From NCBI RefSeq assembly GCF_010365285.1, contig NZ_CP048286.1, forward strand, positions 6,436,001 through 6,500,000: a stretch of DNA of 64,000 nucleotides, read 5' to 3'. Under the pieces are notes generated by a model. The model was not told the DNA's origin. It saw only the letters and a list, made by a program, of their open reading frames with translations, and searched no databases. Position 1 is the first letter of the stretch, and each line of letters begins with the position of its first letter. This stretch comes from Paenibacillus rhizovicinus. Its GTDB lineage: Bacteria > Bacillota > Bacilli > Paenibacillales > Paenibacillaceae. Shown piece after piece: positions 1-6,805 of the stretch. The translations under genes and the position numbers were made by a program.

Positions 1-660
1 ACTTACGACCGCCTCATAGCCAATGAGGACCGGGAAGGAAACGTGCTGCGCGCCATCCGAACGATCGTTCCTAATCTAGCGCAGGTGGACGCAGCGGACA
101 TCGGCTCGGGAACGGGGAAAATCGCCAGAAGATTGGCGTCGCAGGTGAAGTCTATTGTCATGACAGATGCATCAAAAGCGATGCTGGCCGTGGCCGAAAA
201 GCATTTGAAGGCCGGGGGCAGCGCAAACTGGCGGATGGAGCAGGGGATGAACGAGAACCTTCCGCTAGCCGATCATGCGGTGGATCTATTGACCGCGGGA
301 TGGACGATCTGTTATTCGACAAGCTCGAATATCCCGAATTGGGAAGACAACCTGCAGCGCATCCAGCAAGAAATCGCCAGAGTCGTCAAACCGGGAGGAT
401 CAGCCGTCATCTTCGAAAACTTCGGGACGGGAAGCAGCGTCCCCGATCCGCCGGATTTCTTAACAGCGTACTATGCCAAACTCGAGCTGCAATACGGCTT
501 TGCGCATACGGTGATCCAAACCGATTTTGAATTCGAATCCGTGGAAGAAGCGGCAGCATTGACCGATTTCTTCTTCGGCAGCGAGCTCAGTCAAGAAGTG
601 CTGCGCACGCAAGTGACCAGAGTTCCCGGTTTTACAGGGGTATGGTGGAAGCGGTACTGA
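1..660 (+). CDS. Class I SAM-dependent methyltransferase, 5'-truncated by the window edge
   Basis: The reading frame is open from base 1, so the true start lies outside the window; 219 residues are visible. The visible start TYDRLIANEDREGN resembles the N-terminus of small-molecule methyltransferases, and a GTG at 43 could be mistaken for the start. SAM-binding motif I, DIGSGTGK, begins at visible residue 33, followed by an acidic strand-2 end (MTDASKAML) and a motif IV region (LTAGWTICY). This is the Rossmann fold of class I methyltransferases. The substrate cannot be told from sequence. It is separated from dapF by a repeat-rich spacer, so neighbours say little about its role. Confidence 0.7.
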   Translation, partial: TYDRLIANEDREGNVLRAIRTIVPNLAQVDAADIGSGTGKIARRLASQVKSIVMTDASKAMLAVAEKHLKAGGSANWRMEQGMNENLPLADHAVDLLTAGWTICYSTSSNIPNWEDNLQRIQQEIARVVKPGGSAVIFENFGTGSSVPDPPDFLTAYYAKLELQYGFAHTVIQTDFEFESVEEAAALTDFFFGSELSQEVLRTQVTRVPGFTGVWWKRY

Positions 661-698
661 GAGGCAATAGGATGAACAGAGCTAGTCTAAAAAATCAG

Positions 699-720
699 GG
701 CCGCCAAGAAATTGGCGGCC
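699..720. terminator. Hairpin after the methyltransferase gene, possible terminator
   Basis: A perfect 9-bp stem, GGCCGCCAA/TTGGCGGCC with a GAAA loop, lies 39 bases after the stop at 658-660. On the + strand it is followed by TAAAATT, a poor T-tract; on the - strand the stem is followed by a run of Ts (the complement of CTAAAAAATC). It could end transcription in either direction. Confidence 0.4.
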
Positions 721-723
721 TAA

Positions 724-754
724 AATTGCCGGCAAGCAAAGCGCCCAGGCAATT
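724..754. repeat. Inverted-repeat element, copy A
   Basis: Bounded by 7-bp inverted ends AATTGCC and GGCAATT around a GC-rich core containing GGCAAGC and GCGCCCA. A second copy lies at 795-827. Confidence 0.6.
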
Positions 755-794
755 AATTAAAACCAACTTCGCCGCCGAAGACCTGGCAGCCCAG

Positions 795-827
795 AATTGC
801 CGGCAAGCGCAGCGCGCCCAGGCAATC
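795..827. repeat. Inverted-repeat element, copy B
   Basis: Same design as 724-754: AATTGCC at the left, GGCAATC at the right, with a two-base longer core. Together the copies look like small non-coding REP-type elements. Confidence 0.6.
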
Positions 828-849
828 TACCTCGCGCCAAAAGTAAAGC

Positions 850-873
850 GTGTCCCGCCAGGGACGAAAGCGA
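850..873. repeat. GTCCC-N4-GGGAC palindrome module, copy 1
   Basis: The motif GTGTCCC-GCCA-GGGAC is followed by GAAAGCGA. The same head-plus-tail design recurs at 973-996 and, with altered bases, at 55585-55612 and 55747-55773. Confidence 0.6.
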
Positions 874-925
874 CCTTAGCACGCACAGACTCACCAAGCG
901 CCTCTACTATGCACCACGTTCTAAT

Positions 926-940
926 GGTCCCGCAAGGGAC
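926..940. repeat. GTCCC-N4-GGGAC palindrome module, tail-less copy
   Basis: GTCCC-GCAA-GGGAC is present, but the GAAAGCGA tail is replaced by AGCAGG. It sits between the two full modules at 850 and 973. Confidence 0.5.
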
Positions 941-972
941 AGCAGGTAACTCACAACCGCCAAACGTATAGC

Positions 973-996
973 GTGTCCCGTCAGGGACGAAAGCGA
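973..996. repeat. GTCCC-N4-GGGAC palindrome module, copy 2
   Basis: GTGTCCC-GTCA-GGGAC followed by GAAAGCGAGCC. About 60 bases further on begins the ATTCCGGGT/GGATTTAGGGGG module, the same order as in the second repeat-rich spacer near 55.6-55.9 kb. Confidence 0.6.
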
Positions 997-1023
997 GCCG
1001 AGCGCAAACGTACCCCGGGTGCG

Positions 1024-1112
1024 CTGCTCTGTAACGCCAACGTTATTCCAATTCCGGGTGTCCAGAGGGCGGAGCCCTTGGGGTCCCCCTTGGAGAAGGG
1101 GGATTTAGGGGG
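1024..1112. repeat. 89-bp direct repeat, copy 1 (ATTCCGGGT module)
   Basis: Identical by eye to 1123-1211, with a 10-base spacer, so the period is 99 bases. It contains ATTCCGGGTGTCCAG, GGGGTCCCCCTTGG and GGATTTAGGGGG, which recur at about 55650 and 55820. Confidence 0.8.
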
Positions 1113-1122
1113 ATGGCATGCA

Positions 1123-1211
1123 CTGCTCTGTAACGCCAACGTTATTCCAATTCCGGGTGTCCAGAGGGCGGAGCCCTTGGGGTCCCCCTTGGAGAAGGGG
1201 GATTTAGGGGG
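1123..1211. repeat. 89-bp direct repeat, copy 2 (ATTCCGGGT module)
   Basis: Second, apparently identical copy of 1024-1112. It ends about 60 bases before the candidate -10 of dapF. The long open frames crossing both copies on each strand are by-products of the duplication and are not called as genes. Confidence 0.8.
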
Positions 1212-1269
1212 TCGAGAAAGTACATGAAAGTGATGCAAAAGTGCAAAGATTAAAGTACAATAAATAAAT

Positions 1270-1275
1270 TATAAT
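1270..1275 (+). promoter_or_regulatory. Candidate -10 box for dapF
   Basis: TATAAT in an AT-rich stretch about 43 bases upstream of the dapF start. No good -35 lies at 16-18 bases, so only the -10 is proposed. Confidence 0.35.
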
Positions 1276-1317
1276 GATTGCAAGAGAACTCAATTGGACA
1301 AAGGGAGCGCAATCATT

Positions 1318-2148
1318 ATGAATTTTACGAAAATGCACGGACTAGGGAACGATTTTATCGTCGTAGCAGGGGAAACGCAATTACCGGATAACGCAGCGCA
1401 GCTCGCGGAACAGCTCTGCAATCGCTTCTTCGGCATCGGCGCAGACGGACTAGTTTATATTTTACCTTCGGAACAGGCGGATTTCCGCATGCGCATCATC
1501 AATTCCGACGGCTCCGAAGCCGAACAATGCGGCAATGCGATCCGCTGCGTAGCCAAATACGTATACGACAACGGACTGACGAATAAAGAATCGCTGACGA
1601 TCGAAACGCTCGGCGCGGGCGTGCAAGCGGTCCAACTGACCGTAGAGAACGGCAAGGTCGAGAAGGTCCGCGTTAATATGGGCCAACCGATTTTGGAAGG
1701 ACTGAAAGTGCCGACGACGATCGATGCGAACCCGGTTATCGGCCAGTCGATCGAAGTGGATGGCCGCGAGTTCAAGTTTACGGCGGTATCGATGGGCAAT
1801 CCGCACTGCGTCATTTATGTCGACGACGCGGTCAATTTCGACCTCGCGACATGGGGGCCGAAGCTGGAAGTGCATCCGTTGTTCCCGCGTAAGATCAACG
1901 TGGAATTCGTGACCGTGCGTTCCAAAGACTTCACCGACATGCGCGTATGGGAGCGCGGAGCGGGCCCGACCCTCGCATGCGGCACAGGCGCTTGCGCGAC
2001 AGTAGTAGCATCCGTGCTGAACGGATTGACAGACCGCACGGCGACCGTTTCGCTGAAAGGCGGCGACCTGCTCATCGAATGGGATGAAGCAACGAACTTT
2101 GTATTCATGACAGGACCGGCGGCAGAAGTATTCCGCGGTACCGTATAA
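1318..2148 (+). CDS. dapF: Diaminopimelate epimerase
   Basis: Interconverts LL- and meso-diaminopimelate in the lysine and peptidoglycan precursor pathway, in the cytoplasm, without cofactor. The 276-residue protein starts MNFTKMHGLGNDF, the family N-terminus. The two catalytic cysteines are visible: Cys71 in EQCGNAIRC and Cys221 in LACGTGACA. The ATG at 1318 is chosen because it restores the family N-terminus and has AAGGGAG about ten bases upstream; an in-frame start 24 bases earlier has no such site. The next gene follows after 24 bases and may share the transcript. Length is normal and nothing looks damaged. Confidence 0.95.
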   Translation: MNFTKMHGLGNDFIVVAGETQLPDNAAQLAEQLCNRFFGIGADGLVYILPSEQADFRMRIINSDGSEAEQCGNAIRCVAKYVYDNGLTNKESLTIETLGAGVQAVQLTVENGKVEKVRVNMGQPILEGLKVPTTIDANPVIGQSIEVDGREFKFTAVSMGNPHCVIYVDDAVNFDLATWGPKLEVHPLFPRKINVEFVTVRSKDFTDMRVWERGAGPTLACGTGACATVVASVLNGLTDRTATVSLKGGDLLIEWDEATNFVFMTGPAAEVFRGTV

Positions 2149-2172
2149 GCAACGAATGAAGGAGTTTTGAAA

Positions 2173-4038
2173 ATGAAACCGGATTTACGGGAAGCGCTGC
2201 AGACGCGCATCTTGACCGGCGACGGCGCGATGGGAACCTACCTATACGGGATGGGGTTCCCTGTCGGCGTTTCCTACGAAGAATTCAACCTGCTCCGCCC
2301 GGAAGTGATCGCGGACGTACATCGCCGCTATTATGAAGCCGGAGCGAGAATCATAGAGACCAATACGTTCTCGGCGAACTTGGCGAGCTTGACCAATTAC
2401 GGCCTGGACAACGAAGTAGAGGCCATTAACCGGGCAGGCGTCCGAATCGCCCGTTCGGCCGTGGGCAGCGACGCTTACGTCGTTGGCGCGGTAGGCTCCA
2501 TTCGGGCCGGGAAGCGCAAAAACATGTCGTCCTCCCTGCTGGAGCAATTGTTCCGTCAGCAAATCGGCGCATTGCTAAGCGAAGGCGTGGACGGCATCCT
2601 GCTGGAAACGTTCTACGACTTGGAAGAGGCGATGCTCGCGCTTCGCATCGTGCGCAGCCTGTCGGATACGCCGGTCATTTGTCAATTCGCGGTCGAGAAA
2701 GAGGCCGTGACGCTTGACGGTAAAACGATCGAAGCGGTATTCGAGAGTTTGAGGCTCGAAGGCGCGGACGTCGTCGGATTCAACTGCCGAAGCGGTCCGA
2801 ACGGGATCCTGCGCGCCATCGATACGATTAACGGCGACGTGCAACTGTCATTGTCCGTCTTTCCGAACGCGGGGATTCCCGATTATGTCGACGGCAAGTA
2901 CCACTACAGCTCGACGCCGGAATACTTCGCGGAATCGGCACGTAAATTCGCCGACCGCGGCGCGCGCATCATCGGCGGCTGCTGCGGCACGACGCCGGAA
3001 CATATAGCGGCGATTGCCGCTGCGCTCGACGGATATGTCCCGCAGCCGGTAGATCCTGCGGATTTGCTGCAGACGGCTGCCAAAGAACGTGTCGTCATCA
3101 GCGATAACGGCGCACCGGGACGCGCTTCGAACCTGGAACCGACGATCGTCGATCTGGTGCAAGAGCGCCATACGGTCATCGTCGAGCTGGATCCGCCGCG
3201 CGATCTCGACATTCATAAGTTCATGGAAGGCGCCAAAGCGCTGAAAGCGATCAAAGCCGACGCCGTGACGCTGGCGGATAATTCGCTTGCCGTAACGAGA
3301 ATGAGCAACATCGCGCTGGCTTCGCTGGTACAGCAGCAGGTCGGCATCCGGCCGCTCGTCCACATCGCCTGCCGCGACCGCAATTTGATCGGAACGCAAT
3401 CGCATATGATGGGCCTGGACGCGCTGGGCATCGATCATGTGCTGGCCGTTACGGGAGACCCTGCTAGATTCGGAGATCTGCCGGATTCCAGCTCCGTTTA
3501 CGACTTGACGTCATTCGAAATGATCCGGATGATCAAGCAGTTGAACGAAGGCGTGGCGTTCTCGGGCAAACCGCTGAAGCAAAAGGCGAATTTCATTACG
3601 GGAGCTGCTTTCAACCCGAACGTGAAATATCTAGATAAAGCAATCGCGCGGCTGGAGAAGAAAATCGATACGGGCGCCGATTACATCATGACGCAGCCGG
3701 TTTACGATAGAGAACTGATCATCCGCATCGCGGAAGCGACGAAGCATCTGCAGGTTCCGATCTTCATCGGCATTATGCCGCTTGCTAGCGGCAGGAATGC
3801 GGAATATCTTCACAACGAGGTGCCTGGCATTCAGCTGTCGGATGAAGTCCGCAAACGGATGGCCGGACTCGAAGGGGAAGCGGGCCGCGCCGAAGGCGTT
3901 CGCATCGCGGAAGAACTGCTGGATACGGCGATGGACCATTTCAAAGGCATCTATCTCATTACGCCGTTCATGTTCTACGATATGACGGTGAAATTGACGG
4001 ATTACGTTTGGCGAAAAACGGGCAGTTTAACCAAGTAA
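2173..4038 (+). CDS. Bifunctional homocysteine S-methyltransferase / methylenetetrahydrofolate reductase (YitJ type)
   Basis: A fusion of two one-carbon enzymes in 621 residues. Residues about 1-290 are a homocysteine S-methyltransferase barrel with zinc ligands Cys205 (FNCRSG) and Cys270-Cys271 (GGCCGTTPEH). Residues about 320-615 are an MTHFR-type FAD barrel (TGDPARFGDLP; NPNVKYLDKAIARL). Together they would make 5-methyltetrahydrofolate and methylate homocysteine to methionine. B. subtilis YitJ has this layout. The ATG at 2173 is preferred over a TTG at 2167 because GGAG at 2161-2164 is then eight bases away. B. subtilis yitJ has an S-box leader; none fits in the short gap after dapF. Confidence 0.9.
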   Translation: MKPDLREALQTRILTGDGAMGTYLYGMGFPVGVSYEEFNLLRPEVIADVHRRYYEAGARIIETNTFSANLASLTNYGLDNEVEAINRAGVRIARSAVGSDAYVVGAVGSIRAGKRKNMSSSLLEQLFRQQIGALLSEGVDGILLETFYDLEEAMLALRIVRSLSDTPVICQFAVEKEAVTLDGKTIEAVFESLRLEGADVVGFNCRSGPNGILRAIDTINGDVQLSLSVFPNAGIPDYVDGKYHYSSTPEYFAESARKFADRGARIIGGCCGTTPEHIAAIAAALDGYVPQPVDPADLLQTAAKERVVISDNGAPGRASNLEPTIVDLVQERHTVIVELDPPRDLDIHKFMEGAKALKAIKADAVTLADNSLAVTRMSNIALASLVQQQVGIRPLVHIACRDRNLIGTQSHMMGLDALGIDHVLAVTGDPARFGDLPDSSSVYDLTSFEMIRMIKQLNEGVAFSGKPLKQKANFITGAAFNPNVKYLDKAIARLEKKIDTGADYIMTQPVYDRELIIRIAEATKHLQVPIFIGIMPLASGRNAEYLHNEVPGIQLSDEVRKRMAGLEGEAGRAEGVRIAEELLDTAMDHFKGIYLITPFMFYDMTVKLTDYVWRKTGSLTK

Positions 4039-4114
4039 CCCCGTTTTTCCTCCCGTTTGCGCTTTAACACTTGTTCGTCCAATGAAAATGGATTAATATA
4101 GACATTGGATGCAC

Positions 4115-4143
4115 TTGCCATGCCGCTCCCGATGCGTTAGAAT
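4115..4143 (+). promoter_or_regulatory. Candidate sigma-A promoter for remA-gmk-rpoZ
   Basis: TTGCCA and TAGAAT are separated by exactly 17 bases. The implied leader is about 170 bases long. The 285-base gap 4039-4323 holds nothing else I can identify. Confidence 0.45.
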
Positions 4144-4323
4144 AAAGGACTCGTAGTCTTTGCCAGCGCAGGTAGGGAACGGCTGTCGTAACGTATGCTC
4201 CGGACTTTTTTCGTCAAGAATAGTGCAATATTCTGCCACGCAGATTTTATCATTCTTGCGCTTATCTATACATCGTGTGCTATTCATACAGATGCACGAG
4301 AGATACCGGAGGGGAACATAAAC

Positions 4324-4584
4324 ATGGCCATTAAGCTCATTAATATCGGTTTCGGAAATATCGTTTCCGCGAATCGGATCATTTCAATCGTCAGCCCGGA
4401 ATCGGCGCCTATCAAACGGATCATTCAAGAAGCGCGCGACCGGCATATGCTGATCGACGCGACTTATGGCCGCCGTACGAGGGCCGTCATTATCACGGAC
4501 AGCGATCATGTCATTTTATCAGCGGTTCAGCCGGAAACGGTTGCGCATCGTCTATCGACCAAGGATGACGATCACGACGAATAG
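4324..4584 (+). CDS. remA: Extracellular matrix regulatory protein RemA (DUF370)
   Basis: An 86-residue DNA-binding protein, start [12 protein letters not shown], with the conserved block [12 protein letters not shown]. In B. subtilis RemA activates biofilm matrix and osmoprotection genes. The ATG is preceded by GGAGGGG nine bases upstream. In-frame upstream extension to 4195 lacks family similarity and is ignored. gmk and rpoZ follow in the order found in B. subtilis (ylzA-gmk-rpoZ). The acidic tail DDDHDE is slightly unusual but the core is intact. Confidence 0.93.
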   Translation: MAIKLINIGFGNIVSANRIISIVSPESAPIKRIIQEARDRHMLIDATYGRRTRAVIITDSDHVILSAVQPETVAHRLSTKDDDHDE

Positions 4585-4598
4585 TAACGGGGAGTCAT

Positions 4599-5216
4599 AT
4601 GAACAGAGGATTGTTAATTGTATTGTCCGGTCCTTCGGGCGTAGGTAAAGGAACGGTATGTTCCGAGCTTCGGCATAAACAGAACGAGTTGGTTTATTCC
4701 GTATCGGCAACGACGCGCTTGCCTCGTCAAGGAGAAATCGACGGAATCAATTATTTTTTCAAGACAAGAGAACAGTTTCAAGATATGATCGCGCGCGATG
4801 CGCTGCTCGAGCATGCGGAATACGTAGGCAATTACTACGGAACGCCCCGTGATTTCGTAGAGCGTACGCTTGCTTCGGGCAAGGATATCATTCTTGAAAT
4901 CGAAGTGCAGGGCGCGCTCAAAGTAAAAGAGAAGTTCCCGCAAGGCGTGTTCATTTTCTTGGTGCCGCCGTCTCTTGACGTGCTTAAACAACGCATTACG
5001 GGGCGCGGTACGGAGAATGCCGATATTATCGACCATCGCATGAACGTGGCCGTGGAAGAGATGAATTTGATTCGTTACTACGATTATGCCGTCGTCAACG
5101 ACCAGATCGATGCCGCATGCCACCGCATTCAAAGCATTATCGTTGCGGAGCATTGCCGTAAAGACCGGTTTATTGAAGAACTCGAAGAAGTGAAGGAAGC
5201 TTCCGAGAAAGCATGA
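4599..5216 (+). CDS. gmk: Guanylate kinase
   Basis: Phosphorylates GMP to GDP with ATP in purine nucleotide synthesis. The 205-residue length matches the family. The P-loop GPSGVGKG spans residues 11-18 and the GMP-binding [11 protein letters not shown] segment follows near residue 36. The start has a close CGGGGAG site four bases upstream. It lies 14 bases after remA and 16 before rpoZ, so these three are probably co-transcribed. No anomaly seen. Confidence 0.96.
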   Translation: MNRGLLIVLSGPSGVGKGTVCSELRHKQNELVYSVSATTRLPRQGEIDGINYFFKTREQFQDMIARDALLEHAEYVGNYYGTPRDFVERTLASGKDIILEIEVQGALKVKEKFPQGVFIFLVPPSLDVLKQRITGRGTENADIIDHRMNVAVEEMNLIRYYDYAVVNDQIDAACHRIQSIIVAEHCRKDRFIEELEEVKEASEKA

Positions 5217-5232
5217 GTGAGGTGAAAGAACA

Positions 5233-5445
5233 TTGTTGTATCCATCGATCGATGAAATGATGAAGAAAGTAGACAGCAAGTATTCGCTAGTTGTCGCAGC
5301 CTCGCGTCGTGCGCGCAAACTTCGGGACGGAAGCAAGAGCGAAATTCGGAATCCGAAATCGCATAAATACGTTGGCGTAGCGCTGGAAGAAATCTACCAG
5401 GACATTCTCGTGGTTGAGAGCACGCTGAACAAGAAAGACGAATGA
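5233..5445 (+). CDS. rpoZ: DNA-directed RNA polymerase omega subunit
   Basis: A 70-residue omega subunit that helps assemble RNA polymerase. The start MLYPSIDEMMKKVDSKY and the VVAASRRARKL helix are typical. The start is TTG: two adjacent TTG codons at 5233 and 5236 are possible, with GTGAGGTG about eight bases upstream of the first. A strong terminator follows directly, closing the remA-gmk-rpoZ unit. Confidence 0.93.
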   Translation: MLYPSIDEMMKKVDSKYSLVVAASRRARKLRDGSKSEIRNPKSHKYVGVALEEIYQDILVVESTLNKKDE

Positions 5446-5458
5446 AATGATGGTCGAG

Positions 5459-5488
5459 AATAACAACCCTTGCGGTTGTTATTTTTTT
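5459..5488 (+). terminator. Intrinsic terminator after rpoZ
   Basis: A 10-bp stem (AATAACAACC with GGTTGTTATT) and a 5-base loop run into seven Ts. It separates remA-gmk-rpoZ from coaBC. Confidence 0.85.
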
Positions 5489-5584
5489 AACCTGAAACTT
5501 GGATGCGGCGCAAGGCTGACGGACGGCGCCGGACCGTTTCGGACAAGTTCACAGGGCCGTGTTAAAGAGAGAGGAGAGATTTCC

Positions 5585-6805
5585 ATGCTTCAAGGCAAAA
5601 CCATTCTTCTTGGAATCTCGGGCGGTATCGCTGCATATAAAGCGGCGACGATTTGCAGCCGGTTGTCGCAAGCCGGGGCGCAGGTGCGGGTCGTCATGAC
5701 GGATTCGGCGACGAAGTTCATCACGCCGATGACGCTTCAGATTTTGTCCCGCCATCACGTTTATTTGGATACGTTCGACGAATTCGATCCGTCCGTCGTG
5801 GCGCATATCGATGCCGCCGACAGTGCGGATCTCGTGCTTATCGCACCGGCGACCGCGAACATTCTGGGGAAGATGGCGAACGGGCTCGCGGACGACTTTC
5901 TGAGTACGACGCTGCTCGCGGCGACGGCGCCGGTGATCGTAGCGCCCGCGATGAACGTGCATATGTACGCGCATCCGGCGGTTCAACGGAATATGGCGTT
6001 GTTGGCCGAGCGGGGCGTTCGCTTCGTCGAACCGGGAACCGGGCTTCTCGCATGCGGCTATGTCGGCAAAGGCCGCTTGGCGGAGCCCGAAGAGATCGTC
6101 TTCGCCGTTCAGCAATGGTTTGCATCGCGTACGGAGCTTGCCGGTAAATCCGTCATCGTCACCGCGGGCGGTACCGTGGAGCGGCTCGATCCCGTGCGCT
6201 TCTTGACGAACGACTCCTCCGGCAAAATGGGCTTTGCATTGGCGGAAGCCGCCGCGAACCGAGGGGCGGACGTGACGCTGATCGCGGCTCGCACGACCGC
6301 TCCTCCGATCGAAGGCGTCAAGCTCATACGCGTGGAATCCGCCCAGGAAATGCTTCAGGCTGTTCTCGAACGTTACGACTCCGCGGATCTCGTCATCAAA
6401 GCGGCAGCGGTAGCCGATTATCGGCCAGTCTCGCAAGCGCCGACGAAGATCAAGAAGAACGAAGAGAAGCTCGTTCTCGAGCTGGAACGGACGACCGATA
6501 TTTTGAAGACGCTCGGCGAGCGCAAGACGCATCAATTCCTCGTCGGCTTTGCCGCGGAGACGGAACGAGTGGCTGAATATGCGATGAGCAAGCTTGCCCG
6601 CAAGAACTGCGATCTTCTCGTCGCGAACGACGTTTCTGAGGAAGGCGCCGGGTTTAACGTGGATACGAACGTCGTGCAGGTGTTCGGCGAGGAAGGGTTG
6701 ATCGAATCGCTGCCGCAGCTCCCCAAGCGGGAAGTAGCAGAGCGTCTGCTCGAGCGGATCGTGCAGCGGATGCGGACGAAAGCGGCTGGGGAGGCCGCCG
6801 AATGA
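5585..6805 (+). CDS. coaBC: Bifunctional phosphopantothenoylcysteine decarboxylase / phosphopantothenate-cysteine ligase
   Basis: Catalyses two consecutive steps of coenzyme A synthesis. The N-terminal flavoprotein decarboxylase (about 1-180) shows the PAMNVHM segment with Asn124 and the catalytic Cys157 in LACGYVGKGR. The C-terminal synthetase (about 185-400) begins TAGGTVERLDPVRF and contains the lysine-rich KIKK segment. The ATG at 5585 is preferred because GAGGAGAG lies six bases upstream and the in-frame upstream extension crosses the rpoZ terminator. It overlaps priA by four bases (ATGA), so translation is probably coupled. Confidence 0.95.
   Translation: MLQGKTILLGISGGIAAYKAATICSRLSQAGAQVRVVMTDSATKFITPMTLQILSRHHVYLDTFDEFDPSVVAHIDAADSADLVLIAPATANILGKMANGLADDFLSTTLLAATAPVIVAPAMNVHMYAHPAVQRNMALLAERGVRFVEPGTGLLACGYVGKGRLAEPEEIVFAVQQWFASRTELAGKSVIVTAGGTVERLDPVRFLTNDSSGKMGFALAEAAANRGADVTLIAARTTAPPIEGVKLIRVESAQEMLQAVLERYDSADLVIKAAAVADYRPVSQAPTKIKKNEEKLVLELERTTDILKTLGERKTHQFLVGFAAETERVAEYAMSKLARKNCDLLVANDVSEEGAGFNVDTNVVQVFGEEGLIESLPQLPKREVAERLLERIVQRMRTKAAGEAAE

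Noticed and set aside
642..971. Open frame of 109 codons downstream of the methyltransferase
   Set aside because: It runs through the inverted-repeat elements and palindromes, has no ribosome site and no protein-like pattern.
1024..1211. Possible CRISPR-like array
   Set aside because: Only two 89-base copies and a 10-base spacer; repeat far too long, no cas genes.
973..1238. Overlapping open frames of about 85 codons on both strands with internal repeats
   Set aside because: They arise from the 99-base duplication, lack ribosome sites, and the two halves are copies of the same non-coding repeat.
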